Assembly: GCF_001808955.1 (NCBI RefSeq) | Contig: NZ_KV795235.1 | Coordinates: forward strand, 1-64,000 | Source: Rothia sp. HMSC078H08 | GTDB lineage: Bacteria > Actinomycetota > Actinomycetes > Actinomycetales > Micrococcaceae | Direction of reading: 5' to 3' | Length of the DNA: 64,000 bases | Shown: one piece after another, positions 1 through 8,545 of the stretch | How positions within the stretch are numbered: the stretch's first letter is position 1 | Layout: each line of letters begins with the position of its first letter | Made by a program: the position numbers and the translations under genes | The notes under the pieces: model-generated | What the model saw: the letters and a program-made list of their open reading frames with translations, nothing else | What the model was told of the DNA's origin: nothing | Databases searched by the model: none

Positions 1-21
1 GGGCACCCGTTACGGGTGCCC
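1..21 (-). terminator. Probable terminator of pfkA (cut by window edge)
   Basis: A 9-bp perfect hairpin (GGGCACCCG, loop TTA, CGGGTGCCC) lies about 50 bases past the pfkA stop codon on the minus strand. A T-tract would fall outside the window, so the terminator role is inferred from position. Confidence 0.6.
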
Positions 22-73
22 GCCTCCGCGGTTTTAGTATGAGTGCTCAGCTAATGCGCTGAGGCTGTGGGGT

Positions 74-1105
74 TTAGCGGCCGAAGAGGACGGCTGCTTC
101 TTCCCAGCGTTCCTGAGGTACAGACTTCAGACCGTCCAGTGCCTCTTCGAGGGGTACGTACTTGATTTCGGTGCCCTGAACGGAGACCATCTTGCCCCAC
201 TGCTTCTGAGCGACCATGTCGACTGCGCCCATGCCCAGGCGGGTTGCGAGCACGCGGTCGTAGCCGGTGGGTGCGCCACCGCGCTGGATGTGGCCCAGGA
301 TGGTGTTACGGGTCTCGACGCCGGTCATCTTCTCGATTTCGTGGGTGATGTACTCACCGATACCACCGAGGCGGGGACGACCGTCCTTCTCGGTACCCTT
401 GTTTGCCATGACGTCGTCGAAGCCTTCGGGGATGAAGCCTTCAGCCACAACAACAAGGGGAGAGCGGCCGCGGTCGTGTACTTCCTTGACCCATTCAGCA
501 ACCTGCTCCATGGAGACCTTGACCTCGGGGATCAGGATTGCGTGTGCGCCTGCAGCCATACCGGAGTGCAGTGCGATCCAGCCGACGTGGCGGCCCATGA
601 CCTCGGCAACCATGCAACGGTGGTGCGATTCACCGGTGGTGCGGATGCGGTCCATTGCCTCGGTCGCGATGGACACTGCGGTGTCGAAACCGAAGGTGTA
701 GTCGGTTGCGCGCAGGTCGTTGTCGATGGTCTTGGGCACACCGATGACGGGCAGGCCTGCGTCTGCCAGGCGCTTTGCGCCTGCGAGGGTGCCTTCACCG
801 CCGATAGCAACGATTGCGTCGATGCCGTGGCGTTCCATCATAATTTCGATGTTTTCGGGGCCACCGTTGGGGCCGTCGAAGGGGTTGGTGCGGGAGGTGC
901 CGATGATGGTGCCGCCCTGGGCTGCCAGGCCGCGGACCTTCTGACGGGGCAGGTCCATGTAGTCGCCTTCAACGACGCCGCGCCAGCCATCACGGAAGCC
1001 GACGAACTCGTAGCCGTACTTCTTGACACCGTTGAGCACGGCGCCGCGGATGACAGCGTTCAGGCCGGGGCAGTCGCCGCCGGAAGTAAGCAGACCGATC
1101 TTCAT
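74..1105 (-). CDS. pfkA: ATP-dependent 6-phosphofructokinase
   Basis: This 343-residue cytoplasmic enzyme phosphorylates fructose-6-phosphate to the 1,6-bisphosphate, the committed step of glycolysis. The N-terminus carries the nucleotide loop GGDCPGLN. GGEGT follows at the position that separates ATP from pyrophosphate enzymes: Gly here fits ATP use, while pyrophosphate enzymes have Asp. The catalytic segment reads PKTIDND, with the Lys that is usual in actinobacterial ATP enzymes and in pyrophosphate enzymes, where the E. coli protein has Gly. The length fits the actinobacterial subfamily. The start is the ATG at 1105, preceded by AGGAGC at good spacing. It is probably its own transcription unit, with a 472-base gap upstream and a hairpin at the window edge downstream. 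ATP as donor is inferred from residues only. Confidence 0.95.
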   Translation of the reverse strand: MKIGLLTSGGDCPGLNAVIRGAVLNGVKKYGYEFVGFRDGWRGVVEGDYMDLPRQKVRGLAAQGGTIIGTSRTNPFDGPNGGPENIEIMMERHGIDAIVAIGGEGTLAGAKRLADAGLPVIGVPKTIDNDLRATDYTFGFDTAVSIATEAMDRIRTTGESHHRCMVAEVMGRHVGWIALHSGMAAGAHAILIPEVKVSMEQVAEWVKEVHDRGRSPLVVVAEGFIPEGFDDVMANKGTEKDGRPRLGGIGEYITHEIEKMTGVETRNTILGHIQRGGAPTGYDRVLATRLGMGAVDMVAQKQWGKMVSVQGTEIKYVPLEEALDGLKSVPQERWEEAAVLFGR

Positions 1106-1577
1106 GGTTGGCTCCTAATGTCTGCGCGTTTTAGGTGTTGTGCGCGCGTGTATATAACTATGACCTCCACGAATTCGGCACGCGAATGTTCGCCGGTCGG
1201 GAGGTCGTTCTCTTGGTCTCTATTTTAGCGATGTTTGGGTTGTGTGGGTAGTGGTGGAAAGCCGTGGGAACACCCGTTTTGGTGCTGAAAAGTTCAGGTT
1301 TTTAGTACCTGTATGTTTGGGTTTGAAACACAAATAGCCGCCCTTTCCCACCTATGGCACCGAAGAGGCGAATGAGGCTTCCTCACATCTGTAAAGATGC
1401 GGGAAGCCTCATTCGTTTTAAAAATATTTTTAAATATTTGTGGGATTCTCCGTTTTTAGGGCAAAAAACGGTCAATAGCCCTGTGATTGATCGTTTCACA
1501 CCGGTTTATCCCACGTCTGAACCGCTTCCCACGGGGTGAGTTACTGGTTCAGCAGGCGCGCTCAGAGGGGGACGGAA
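1106..1577. other. Gene-free interval between pfkA and the aminotransferase
   Basis: This 472-base stretch should hold the pfkA promoter (minus strand, AT-rich around 1149-1160). It also holds one strong hairpin at 1369-1420, listed separately. Short open frames here overlap the hairpin and have no ribosome site or recognisable product, so none is called. Confidence 0.6.
1369..1420 (+). terminator. Strong hairpin with T-tract, plus orientation, no plus-strand gene before it
   Basis: The 14-base arms CGAATGAGGCTTCC (1369-1382) and GGAAGCCTCATTCG (1402-1415) are perfect, and an inner CATCT-GTAA-AGATG stem stacks inside them. The right arm runs into TTTTAAAAATATTTTT, so the T-tract serves plus-strand transcripts. 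The flanking genes are both on the minus strand. On that strand the stem is preceded by A residues and not followed by T residues, so it is a poorer terminator for the aminotransferase gene. Confidence 0.65.
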
Positions 1578-2780
1578 CTAGTCGCGTGCCTGACCGAGGA
1601 ACTTCTGCAGGCGAGCCAGGCCCTCTGCCAGGTCCTCGTCGCTCAGAGCGTAGGAGAGGCGCAGGTAGCCGCTGGGGCCGAATGCCTCGCCGGGAACTAC
1701 GGCGACCTCAGCCTTTTCGAGGATGAGCTCGGCGAGCTCTGCGGAGGTCTGGGGGCGTACGCCCACGATTTCCTTGCCGAGCAGTTCGCGTACGTCCGGG
1801 TATGCGTAGAACGCACCGGTGGGTACGGGGCAGTGCACGCCTTCAATAGCGTTCAGGCCGTCGACGATGGTGCGGCGGCGGCGGTCGAAGGCGGCGTGCA
1901 TGATTTCCACGTCGTCCTGCGGACCGGTCAGAGCGGCAAGGGCTGCGCGCTGGGCGATGTTGTTGACGTTGGAGGTCATGTGGGACTGCAGGTTGGAAGC
2001 TGCGGCGATAACGTCGCGCGGGCCAATCATCCAGCCCACACGCCAACCGGTCATGGCGTAAGTCTTTGCCACGCCGTTGAGGATGACGCACAGGTCAGCG
2101 AGCTCGGGCACCGCCTTCAGGATGGAGACTGCCTGAACACCGTCATAGGTGAGGTGCTCGTAGATTTCGTCGGTCAGAACGAAAATACCCTTGGACAGAG
2201 CCCATTCGCCGATGGCGCGGGTTTCCTCTTCGGTGTAGACGGCACCGGTCGGGTTGGAGGGGGAGACGAAGATGAGCGCCTTGGTGGCGGGGGTGTAGGC
2301 TGCTTCGAGCTGCTCGACGGTGACCTTGTAGTGCTGGTCGCTACCGGCGAACACCTCGATGGGGTTGCCGCCGGCCAGGCGGATGCACTCGGGGTAGGTG
2401 GTCCAGTAGGGTGCGGGCAACAGGACGTCGTCGCCTTCGCCAATGACGGTTGCGAATGCCTGGTAGACGGCCTGCTTGCCGCCGTTGGTGATGACGACCT
2501 GGGAGGGGTCAATCTCTACGCCGGAGTCGCGCAGGGTCTTTTCCGCGATTGCCTTCTTCAGTTCGGGAAGGCCGGAGGCGGGGGAGTAGCGGAAGTTCTT
2601 GGGGTCGTTGAGCGCTTCGCGTGCGGCGTCCACAATGTGCGCGGGGGTGGGGAAGTCCGGTTCGCCTGCACCGAAACCGATGACGGGGCGTCCCTGAGCC
2701 TTGAGTGCTTTTGCCTTTGCGTCGACGGCAAGGGTTGCGGAGGGTGCGATGGCACCGATGCGGCTTGAAATACGCGCCAT
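1578..2780 (-). CDS. aspC: Pyridoxal-phosphate aminotransferase, aspartate aminotransferase type
   Basis: This fold-type I aminotransferase most likely interconverts aspartate and 2-oxoglutarate with oxaloacetate and glutamate. The start chosen is the ATG at 2780, giving 400 residues ([20 protein letters not shown]), with the purine-rich AGAGAAGAGAG upstream. The longer frame adds a 56-residue leader with no family match. Visible motifs are the PSNPTGAVY segment near residue 175, TDEIYEHL near 203, the Schiff-base lysine in [13 protein letters not shown] (about Lys239) and the carboxylate-binding arginine in YLRLSYALS near the C-terminus. The residue before the lysine pair is Ala where Ser is common. 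Related enzymes include alanine and LL-diaminopimelate aminotransferases, so substrate choice is less certain than family. Confidence 0.88.
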   Translation of the reverse strand: MARISSRIGAIAPSATLAVDAKAKALKAQGRPVIGFGAGEPDFPTPAHIVDAAREALNDPKNFRYSPASGLPELKKAIAEKTLRDSGVEIDPSQVVITNGGKQAVYQAFATVIGEGDDVLLPAPYWTTYPECIRLAGGNPIEVFAGSDQHYKVTVEQLEAAYTPATKALIFVSPSNPTGAVYTEEETRAIGEWALSKGIFVLTDEIYEHLTYDGVQAVSILKAVPELADLCVILNGVAKTYAMTGWRVGWMIGPRDVIAAASNLQSHMTSNVNNIAQRAALAALTGPQDDVEIMHAAFDRRRRTIVDGLNAIEGVHCPVPTGAFYAYPDVRELLGKEIVGVRPQTSAELAELILEKAEVAVVPGEAFGPSGYLRLSYALSDEDLAEGLARLQKFLGQARD

Positions 2781-2989
2781 GGGGCTCTCTTCTCTTTCTT
2801 CTTGTGCGCTGCCGGCGTGAAGTCGACAAGGAAATAGGTGATGGGAATGCGCGTGCAGGACCAATCCGCGCGTGATGGGCGCGGGTGTGTGCGGCGTTCC
2901 TTGTAATAGGATACGGTCCACTAGTAGCGATGCGGAACCCCTCGTCAAGGTATCTCAAGAGGTTTTTCGAAAAATATTACATTCTGAAG

Positions 2990-3019
2990 TTGCATCGGCC
3001 CCGAAAGATGGTTTACAGT
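2990..3019 (+). promoter_or_regulatory. Candidate sigma-70 type promoter for tRNA-Trp
   Basis: A -35 like TTGCAT (2990-2995) and a -10 like TACAGT (3014-3019) are 18 bases apart. They lie about 115 bases before the mature tRNA. This is a consensus match only. Confidence 0.4.
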
Positions 3020-3027
3020 TAGTTCTG

Positions 3028-3131
3028 CACCCGCAAGGGTGTAATTGTTTGCCCCTCTAAAGCCACGGCTTAGGAGGCAATGGAGGAGTAGACACGTGAG
3101 AAGCAACTCTCACACCTGAAGTGAAAACTTC
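3028..3131 (+). other. Structured 5' leader of tRNA-Trp with GNRA-type hairpins
   Basis: Four small stems follow each other: CACCC-GCAA-GGGTG (3028-3041), an imperfect stem with arms 3054-3063 and 3068-3077, GTGAGA-N6-TCTCAC (3096-3113), and GAAGT-GAAA-ACTTC (3118-3131). The last ends two bases before the tRNA. Two of the loops are GNRA tetraloops. The function is not known to me; RNase P presentation or transcript stability are possibilities. Confidence 0.45.
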
Positions 3132-3133
3132 AA

Positions 3134-3206
3134 AGGGTGGTGGCTCAATTGGTAGAGCAGCGGTCTCCAAAACCGCAGGTTGCAGGTTCGAGTCCTGTCC
3201 GCCCTG
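3134..3206 (+). tRNA. tRNA-Trp (anticodon CCA)
   Basis: The 73-base gene folds as a cloverleaf. The acceptor arms AGGGTGG and CCGCCCT pair over 7 bp with a G discriminator. The D-arm has GGTAGAGC, the anticodon loop is CTCCAAA with anticodon CCA, and the T-arm has GGTTCGAGTCC. The 3' CCA is not encoded. tRNA-Trp directly before secE is a common actinobacterial arrangement. Confidence 0.97.
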
Positions 3207-3231
3207 CTTTTATTGCCTCAATAAATAATTT

Positions 3232-3260
3232 GTACGCCCGCACCCCGGGCGTACTTTTTT
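3232..3260 (+). terminator. Intrinsic terminator between tRNA-Trp and secE
   Basis: Perfect 9-bp arms GTACGCCCG (3232-3240) and CGGGCGTAC (3246-3254) flank a CACCC loop and run into at least six T residues. Only 23 bases separate the T-tract from the secE start, so secE-nusG seem to depend on read-through or on a promoter hidden at or before this stem. Confidence 0.85.
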
Positions 3261-3283
3261 AGACTCAGAAAGGGGCAGAAGAA

Positions 3284-3562
3284 ATGGCATCGTCTGCTAC
3301 CGCCGAGAAGGTTGTTAAGCCCGGCGCATCGTCGAAGAGCGATAAGAAGCTCGGTTTCTTCGGCCGTATTTTTGCATTCCTCCGTGAAGTTATTGCGGAG
3401 TTGAAGAAGGTTACTACTCCCACCGGACGTGAACTGGTTGGTTACTTCTTCGGAGTTCTGTTCTTCGTCGTGGTGATGCTCCTTCTTATTTCTGGTCTGG
3501 ATTATCTTTTCGGCCAGGGAGCATTCTGGATTTTCGGTAACGGAACCATTCAGCGTAACTAG
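3284..3562 (+). CDS. secE: Preprotein translocase subunit SecE
   Basis: SecE clamps SecY in the SecYEG channel of the plasma membrane. The product is 92 residues, typical of the short one-helix SecE of Gram-positive bacteria. A basic Ser/Lys-rich N-terminus leads into the conserved amphipathic segment (FLREVIAELKKVTTPTGREL, about 35-54), where the KKVTTPT turn is diagnostic. One membrane helix follows at about 56-78 (GYFFGVLFFVVVMLLLISGL). The ATG at 3284 has AAAGGGG upstream. It lies between a terminator and nusG, 104 bases before the latter, in the usual secE-nusG pair. Confidence 0.96.
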   Translation: MASSATAEKVVKPGASSKSDKKLGFFGRIFAFLREVIAELKKVTTPTGRELVGYFFGVLFFVVVMLLLISGLDYLFGQGAFWIFGNGTIQRN

Positions 3563-3666
3563 TACTGGATGCATCCTTATTTGGGGTGCCCCATCAGTGA
3601 TTTCCCTCAGCGCATTGGTGAGTGGGAGTCCCCTCTAGATGATTAACGATAGAAAGTAGGAGCGAC

Positions 3667-4413
3667 GTGTCCGAGCAGGAACTGGTATCCGAGATTGAAG
3701 AGGTCGAGGTAGCCGCTGCTGAGGCTACTGAGGAGTCTGCGGCTATTGAGCAGCAGGCTGAGGAAGCTACCGAGGCTGTTGAGGTGGCTGAAGCAGCTGC
3801 TGAGGCTGCTGAGGAAGTCGACGCTCTGGAAGAATTCAAGTCCAAGCTGCGCCGTCAGATGGGCGACTGGTATGTGGTTCACACCTACTCTGGTTACGAG
3901 AACAAGGTGAAGACCGGTATCGAGACCCGTATCCAGAACCTGGAAGCTGAAGATGAGATCTTCGAGGTTCAGGTTCCCATGGAGACCGTGGTTGAGTTCA
4001 AGAACACCGTGAAGAAGACCATCCGCCGCGTGCGTGTTCCCGGTTACGTTCTGGTTCGTATGGAACTGACCGACCACTCGTGGGGCGTTGTCCGCCACAC
4101 CCCCGGTGTGACTGGCTTCGTGGGTCAGGATGCGTACAACCCGGTCCCGCTGCGCATGGACGAGGTCTTCGACATGCTCCTGCCGGTCTTCGAAGAGCAG
4201 CAGCAGAGCCAGGGCCTGCCCGTTTCCAAGCCCGTTATCGAGTCCGACTACACTGTGGGTGAGAACGTCCGCGTGAAGTCCGGTGCTTTCGAGGGCATGG
4301 ACGCTACCGTTTCGGAGATCAAGGGCGAGTCCCAGCAGATTGTCGTGATGATTTCCGTCTTCGGCCGCGATACCCCGGTGACCTTGAGCTTCACCGAGAT
4401 CGAAAAGATTTAA
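3667..4413 (+). CDS. nusG: Transcription termination/antitermination factor NusG
   Basis: NusG binds the RNA polymerase clamp and links it to Rho or the ribosome. The 248-residue protein begins with a GTG at 3667 (AGGAG at 3658-3662). It has an acidic Glu/Ala-rich extension of about 60 residues, as in other actinobacteria. The NGN domain follows (WYVVHTYSGYENKV, then VPGYVLVRMELTD), and after a linker a C-terminal KOW domain (GENVRVKSGAFEGMDATVSE). It is followed by a strong terminator, so secE-nusG end as one unit before rplK. Confidence 0.96.
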   Translation: MSEQELVSEIEEVEVAAAEATEESAAIEQQAEEATEAVEVAEAAAEAAEEVDALEEFKSKLRRQMGDWYVVHTYSGYENKVKTGIETRIQNLEAEDEIFEVQVPMETVVEFKNTVKKTIRRVRVPGYVLVRMELTDHSWGVVRHTPGVTGFVGQDAYNPVPLRMDEVFDMLLPVFEEQQQSQGLPVSKPVIESDYTVGENVRVKSGAFEGMDATVSEIKGESQQIVVMISVFGRDTPVTLSFTEIEKI

Positions 4414-4430
4414 CGTTTTTAGCGTGTGAA

Positions 4431-4466
4431 TATGAGCCTCGCACTTCGGTGCGGGGCTCATATTTT
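4431..4466 (+). terminator. Intrinsic terminator after nusG
   Basis: ATGAGCCTCGCAC and GTGCGGGGCTCAT pair around a TTCG loop and are followed by ATTTT. Confidence 0.88.
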
Positions 4467-4679
4467 GTAGTGACTGTGTAGCCGGCGGTGGCTGTGTGGG
4501 TGAGGTTTACTCTTTCTGCTAGCTGGCGCTGGATTAAGTCGCTGATTAACGCTAGAATGTTGGTTTGTGTATGCGCATGTCACGCTTTCATGCGGATGCA
4601 CGGGTGACCGCGCCACGGTCACCGTCTTGCCGGCGTACGCTCCTGTGCGTCGGTTCCCAGCTAAGAAAAGGACCCTACA

Positions 4680-5108
4680 TTGGCTCCCAAGAAGAAGGTC
4701 ACTGGCCTCATTAAGCTGCAGATCCAGGCAGGCGCCGCTAACCCGGCTCCCCCCGTCGGCCCCGCACTGGGCTCGCACGGTGTGAACATCATGGAGTTCT
4801 GCAAGGCATACAACGCTGCAACCGAGTCGCAGCGCGGTAACATCATCCCCGTTGAGATTACCGTCTACGAGGATCGCTCCTTCACCTTCATCACCAAGAC
4901 TCCTCCGGCTTCCCAGCTGATCAAGAAGGCTGCTGGCGTTGCTAAGGGCTCCGCTGTTCCTCACACCACCAAGGTTGGTTCGCTGACCGAGGCTCAGGTG
5001 CGCGAGATCGCTGAGACCAAGATGCCCGACCTGAACGCAAACGACCTGGATGCTGCTTCCAAGATCATCGCAGGTACCGCTCGTTCCATGGGTATCACCG
5101 TCGAGTAA
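4680..5108 (+). CDS. rplK: 50S ribosomal protein L11
   Basis: L11 forms the GTPase-associated stalk base on 23S rRNA and is needed for the stringent response. The product is 142 residues, the normal length. The N-terminal domain has the proline-rich [20 protein letters not shown], the target region of thiopeptide antibiotics. The C-terminal RNA-binding domain holds the [13 protein letters not shown] and GTARSMGI segments. The start appears to be a TTG at 4680, as no ATG or GTG lies at the conserved N-terminus; AAAAGGA precedes it. It pairs with rplA 137 bases downstream. Confidence 0.96.
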   Translation: MAPKKKVTGLIKLQIQAGAANPAPPVGPALGSHGVNIMEFCKAYNAATESQRGNIIPVEITVYEDRSFTFITKTPPASQLIKKAAGVAKGSAVPHTTKVGSLTEAQVREIAETKMPDLNANDLDAASKIIAGTARSMGITVE

Positions 5109-5245
5109 TTTCGGTTCGCCGAATAGCCGAGTAATCGGCACCGTAGATTTTTCTACACAGAACTTGTAAATGCCCGTCGTATGGACGGGATGTGGCAGAG
5201 CCGAGCGCGGCTCACGAGACCACAACTGCATAAGGAGAAAAGCAG

Positions 5246-5941
5246 ATGGCAAAGCGCAGCAAGGCGTACAAGGCAGCTGTAGCCAAGATTGAAGAGGGTA
5301 AGCTCTACACCCCCGCTGAGGCAGTTGCCCTGGCGAAGGAAACCTCTTCCACCAAGACCGACGCAACCGTTGAGGTTGCAATGCGTCTGTCCGTTGACCC
5401 CCGTAAGGCAGACCAGATGGTTCGCGGTACCGTGAACCTGCCCCACGGCACCGGTAAGACCGCTCGCGTGGTCGTTATCGCAGCAGGCCCCAAGGCTGCT
5501 GAGGCTGAGGCAGCTGGCGCTGACTACGTTGGTTCCGACGAGCTGATCGCAAAGATCGCTGGCGGCTGGACCGACTTCGACGCAGCGGTTGCAACCCCCG
5601 ACATGATGGGCAAGGTCGGCCGCCTGGGTAAGATCCTGGGTCCCCGTAACCTGATGCCGAACCCCAAGACCGGTACCGTGACCATGGATGTCGCAAAGGC
5701 TGTTGCAGACATCAAGGGCGGTAAGATCGACTTCCGCGTTGACCGTAACTCCAACCTGCACTTCATCATCGGTAAGGCTTCCTTCACCGCTGAGCAGCTG
5801 GAGGAGAACTTCCAGGCAGCTCTGGAAGAGGTTAACCGCCTGAAGCCCTCTTCGGCTAAGGGCCGTTACATCTCCAAGGCAACCGTTGCTACCACCTTCG
5901 GCCCCGGCATCCCCGTTGATCCCGCTGCCGTTGCTGCCTAA
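5246..5941 (+). CDS. rplA: 50S ribosomal protein L1
   Basis: L1 builds the mobile stalk at the ribosomal E site and in many bacteria represses its own rplK-rplA mRNA. The 231-residue product has normal length. It contains the family signature around [20 protein letters not shown] (about 131-150) and a basic N-terminus (MAKRSKAYK). AAGGAGAAAAGCAG precedes the ATG. A strong terminator 36 bases later ends the L11-L1 unit. Confidence 0.97.
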   Translation: MAKRSKAYKAAVAKIEEGKLYTPAEAVALAKETSSTKTDATVEVAMRLSVDPRKADQMVRGTVNLPHGTGKTARVVVIAAGPKAAEAEAAGADYVGSDELIAKIAGGWTDFDAAVATPDMMGKVGRLGKILGPRNLMPNPKTGTVTMDVAKAVADIKGGKIDFRVDRNSNLHFIIGKASFTAEQLEENFQAALEEVNRLKPSSAKGRYISKATVATTFGPGIPVDPAAVAA

Positions 5942-5977
5942 GGTATGCACCTGTAGCTTCTAGCATTTAGCTAGTAG

Positions 5978-6013
5978 TCGCCCCCGACGTTTAGGCGTCG
6001 GGGGCGATTTTTA
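5978..6013 (+). terminator. Intrinsic terminator after rplA
   Basis: The 11-bp stem CGCCCCCGACG / CGTCGGGGGCG is followed by ATTTTTA. Confidence 0.92.
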
Positions 6014-6157
6014 TGCCTGCTCTCCTGCCGCTCTACCTGTATGTTCTGGAATATATCTGCGGCGAGCTCGTTAGAATAAACAGCACACACTTCGTTCTTA
6101 TCATCCTAGTTCCGCCTGCCTGATGTGCGGGCTCAAGCAGACCTTAAGGATCTATTC

Positions 6158-7147
6158 ATGACTCAGCCTTTACCGGCTTCTTCTACTCCCTCAGCGCAGG
6201 CTGCCACTCGTCCCTTCCCGATTCCCGTCAGCTACTTTGCGATGGCACTGGGTACCGGTGCCCTGGGCGCGGCATGGCGTGCCGCCGCCTCCGCGGGTAT
6301 GGTTCCCGCTTGGCTGGGTGAGGCGATTCTTGCTTTCGCCGCTGTGGTGTGGCTGATTCTGATTGCCGCCATGGTTGTTGCGGTGTTGAATTTCCGCCCG
6401 TGGCTGCGGGAGCAGTGGGCGCATCCGGTGCGGTGCTGCTTCTTTTCGCTAATCCCGGCGACGACCGCGCAGATGGGTGCGACGGTTTTCCCGTACCTGT
6501 CCTACCTGGGTTACGCTTTGGCGATTCTTGGCGGTCTGGGGCAGCTGTACTTTGCCTCCCACCGCATTGCGGGTATGTGGCGCGGTACCCACGTGGCGGA
6601 GGCGACCACCCCGGTACTATACCTGCCGACGGTTGCGACGAACTTTGCGACGGCAACCGCGATGGGCATGATGGGATGGAAGGACGCGGCGATGCTTTTC
6701 TTCGGCGCGGGCCTGATTTCGTGGTTCAGCATGGAGTCTGCGATCTTGAACCGTCTGCGTAACCTGGCTCCGATGAACATTGGTGAGCGCGGTCTGATGG
6801 GTGTGCAGTTGGCTCCGCCGTTTGTGGGAGGCAACGCGTACCTGGCAGCTAATGGCGGCACGGTGGACTGGTTCTTCCTCATCATGACCGGTTACGGTAT
6901 TTTGCAGCTGCTCTTTTTGATGCGTCTGCTGCCCTGGATTATGGAGGGCGGCTTCTCCATGAGCCTGTGGGGTTTCTCCTTCGGTATGGGTGCAATGGTT
7001 TCTAGCGGCGTGCATTTGAGCGCCGCGGGCGTGCTGAACCCGCTGGGTATTGTGCTGATGGCGATTGGTACTGGTTTCTTGGTCTTCCTGTGGGGCGGTG
7101 TGGCGTATGTGGCGTCGCAGGGTCGTTTGTTGGTGGGGCGGCGCTAG
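6158..7147 (+). CDS. TDT-family transporter (TehA/SLAC1-like membrane protein)
   Basis: This 329-residue polytopic protein resembles the tellurite-resistance/dicarboxylate transporter family, whose members form ten-helix anion channels or exporters. The sequence alternates about ten hydrophobic helices, starting with FPIPVSYFAMALGTGALGAA, where an early Phe/Gly-rich helix is typical. A mid-protein VLYLPTVATNFATATAMG segment and the GGNAYLAANGG turn follow. The ATG at 6158 is chosen because AAGGA precedes it; a GTG 33 bases upstream would add eleven non-hydrophobic residues. It sits alone between terminators. The real substrate (C4-dicarboxylate, sulfite, chloride or nitrate) cannot be read from sequence. 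Confidence 0.8.
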   Translation: MTQPLPASSTPSAQAATRPFPIPVSYFAMALGTGALGAAWRAAASAGMVPAWLGEAILAFAAVVWLILIAAMVVAVLNFRPWLREQWAHPVRCCFFSLIPATTAQMGATVFPYLSYLGYALAILGGLGQLYFASHRIAGMWRGTHVAEATTPVLYLPTVATNFATATAMGMMGWKDAAMLFFGAGLISWFSMESAILNRLRNLAPMNIGERGLMGVQLAPPFVGGNAYLAANGGTVDWFFLIMTGYGILQLLFLMRLLPWIMEGGFSMSLWGFSFGMGAMVSSGVHLSAAGVLNPLGIVLMAIGTGFLVFLWGGVAYVASQGRLLVGRR

Positions 7148-7178
7148 AGGCCTTTCGCTGCTTTAGGCATATGGTGTG

Positions 7179-7205
7179 AGCCCCGGATGTGATCCGGGGC
7201 TTTGC
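7179..7205 (+). terminator. Terminator after the TDT transporter
   Basis: AGCCCCGGAT and ATCCGGGGCT pair around GTG; only a short TTTG follows. Confidence 0.75.
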
Positions 7206-7342
7206 CGTGCCTAGACTTTCTTGTGTGGGCTTTTTTGTTTGGTTTTTCTTCAGGCAGCCGGCGTGGAGGCTGAGGCGGTTGTTTATGACGGCGCTTATCT
7301 TCTGTGCCCGTGCCGGGAGCGAGTTTCGGCGATAATGGGGGA

Positions 7343-8497
7343 ATGACTTCTGCATCCTATTCTTCTGCTGCGGCGGAGCCTTTTGAAGGCCTACGTATTC
7401 GAGGTGTCGCTAAGACCTTTGGCACCGATACGACGGTTCTGAACGAGATTGACCTGGATGTGCACCCCGGCGAGCTGATTTCTCTGGTTGGTTCTTCGGG
7501 TACAGGTAAGTCCACTCTGCTGCGCATTATTGCCGGTTTGGAGGAGCCGAGCGCGGGTCGGGTGACCTATGCCGGTCAGCCTCTGGAACGCGGCTCGGTG
7601 GGTGTGGTTTTTCAGCGCCCTATTCTGTACCCGCACCTGAGCGTGAAGGACAATATTATGTTTCCGACCCGGCTGGGTGCGTTCGCCGGCCGGGTTGATA
7701 TGGACTACTACCGTGAGCTGCTGGAGGCTTTGAAGCTTGAGGGGCTGGAGTCCCGTAAGCCTTCGCAACTGTCGGGTGGTCAGGCTCAGCGTGTGGGTAT
7801 TGCGCGTGCTTTGATTCGTCGTGCCCCGGTGGTTCTTTTTGATGAGCCGCTGGCGAGTGTGGATGAGCAGATGAGCGCGAGTATCCGCGCCGATATTGTG
7901 CGCCTGCATGAGCGTTACGGTTTTACGGGCCTGTACGTGACCCATGATCAGAATGAGGCGCTCATGCTGGGGCAGCGTGTGGCGGTGATGGATGCTGGCT
8001 ACCTGGTGCAGGTGGACACTCCGGAGCGGTTGCTGGCGCATCCGCATACTCTGCAGGTGGCGAAGCTTTTGGCGGCGCCCGCACTGAACCTTTTGAATCT
8101 TGAGGATTCGGAGTCGCTTCCTGCCGGGTGCGAGTTGGCGATTCGTGCGACCGCTTTGTGCCCCGTGGCGGCAGACGCTGCTCATGCTCTGCCGGTGCAG
8201 GTGCTCGGTAGCCGCCATCTGGTGGGTGGCATGCTGTACCGCGCGCGTCTGTTGGATGCGGTGTCCCTGCCTCTGGAATCTCGGCGGGCTTCGGTGGATT
8301 CTGAGCCGAGTGACCGAGTGTATGCGCGAGTGCGTGCCGGTCAGGAGCTTGAGTTCTTTATTCCCGATGTGCAGAGTGCCACCTTGAGCGGCGCCTCCCC
8401 GAACAGTACCTTCCTGAGTGTGGGAGAGCGGGTGCACCTGGGTGTGGCTGCTGAGCGTTGCTTCTTGTTCTCGGGCGGAAAGCGTTTTTACCTCTAA
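7343..8497 (+). CDS. Orphan ABC transporter ATP-binding protein, UgpC/MsiK-like
   Basis: This 384-residue ATPase probably powers one or more importers whose membrane parts lie elsewhere. Its motifs are complete: Walker A GSSGTGKST, Q-loop VFQRP, signature LSGGQAQR, Walker B VVLFDEPLA and switch VTHDQ. The ATPase domain covers about 12-240. The last 140 residues form a beta-rich regulatory (TOBE/MalK-like) part, which fits sugar, phosphate-ester or metal import subfamilies. The ATG at 7343 has GGGGGA just before it. No permease or binding protein is adjacent. ModAB, 13 kb away, lacks an ATPase, but this protein has no mark that links it to molybdate. Confidence 0.82.
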   Translation: MTSASYSSAAAEPFEGLRIRGVAKTFGTDTTVLNEIDLDVHPGELISLVGSSGTGKSTLLRIIAGLEEPSAGRVTYAGQPLERGSVGVVFQRPILYPHLSVKDNIMFPTRLGAFAGRVDMDYYRELLEALKLEGLESRKPSQLSGGQAQRVGIARALIRRAPVVLFDEPLASVDEQMSASIRADIVRLHERYGFTGLYVTHDQNEALMLGQRVAVMDAGYLVQVDTPERLLAHPHTLQVAKLLAAPALNLLNLEDSESLPAGCELAIRATALCPVAADAAHALPVQVLGSRHLVGGMLYRARLLDAVSLPLESRRASVDSEPSDRVYARVRAGQELEFFIPDVQSATLSGASPNSTFLSVGERVHLGVAAERCFLFSGGKRFYL

Positions 8498-8545
8498 AAC
8501 GCGTCTTTACTGGCTTTTAGCTGGACCTTTCAGACGGGAGAAAGC

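Larger units (their letters stand above)
2781..3133. other. Divergent intergenic region: aspC promoter side and tRNA-Trp leader
   Basis: This 353-base gap separates the minus-strand aminotransferase from the plus-strand tRNA-Trp. It contains a candidate tRNA promoter (2990-3019) and a chain of small hairpins (3028-3131). No protein gene is supported. Confidence 0.6.

Noticed and set aside
1354-1539. 61-residue frame across the orphan terminator
   Set aside because: It is coded mostly by the hairpin and T-tract; no ribosome site.
7343-8497. Reading the lone ABC ATPase as ModC
   Set aside because: It is 13 kb from modAB, and its layout fits sugar-type importers; no molybdate-binding MOP domain pattern is visible.
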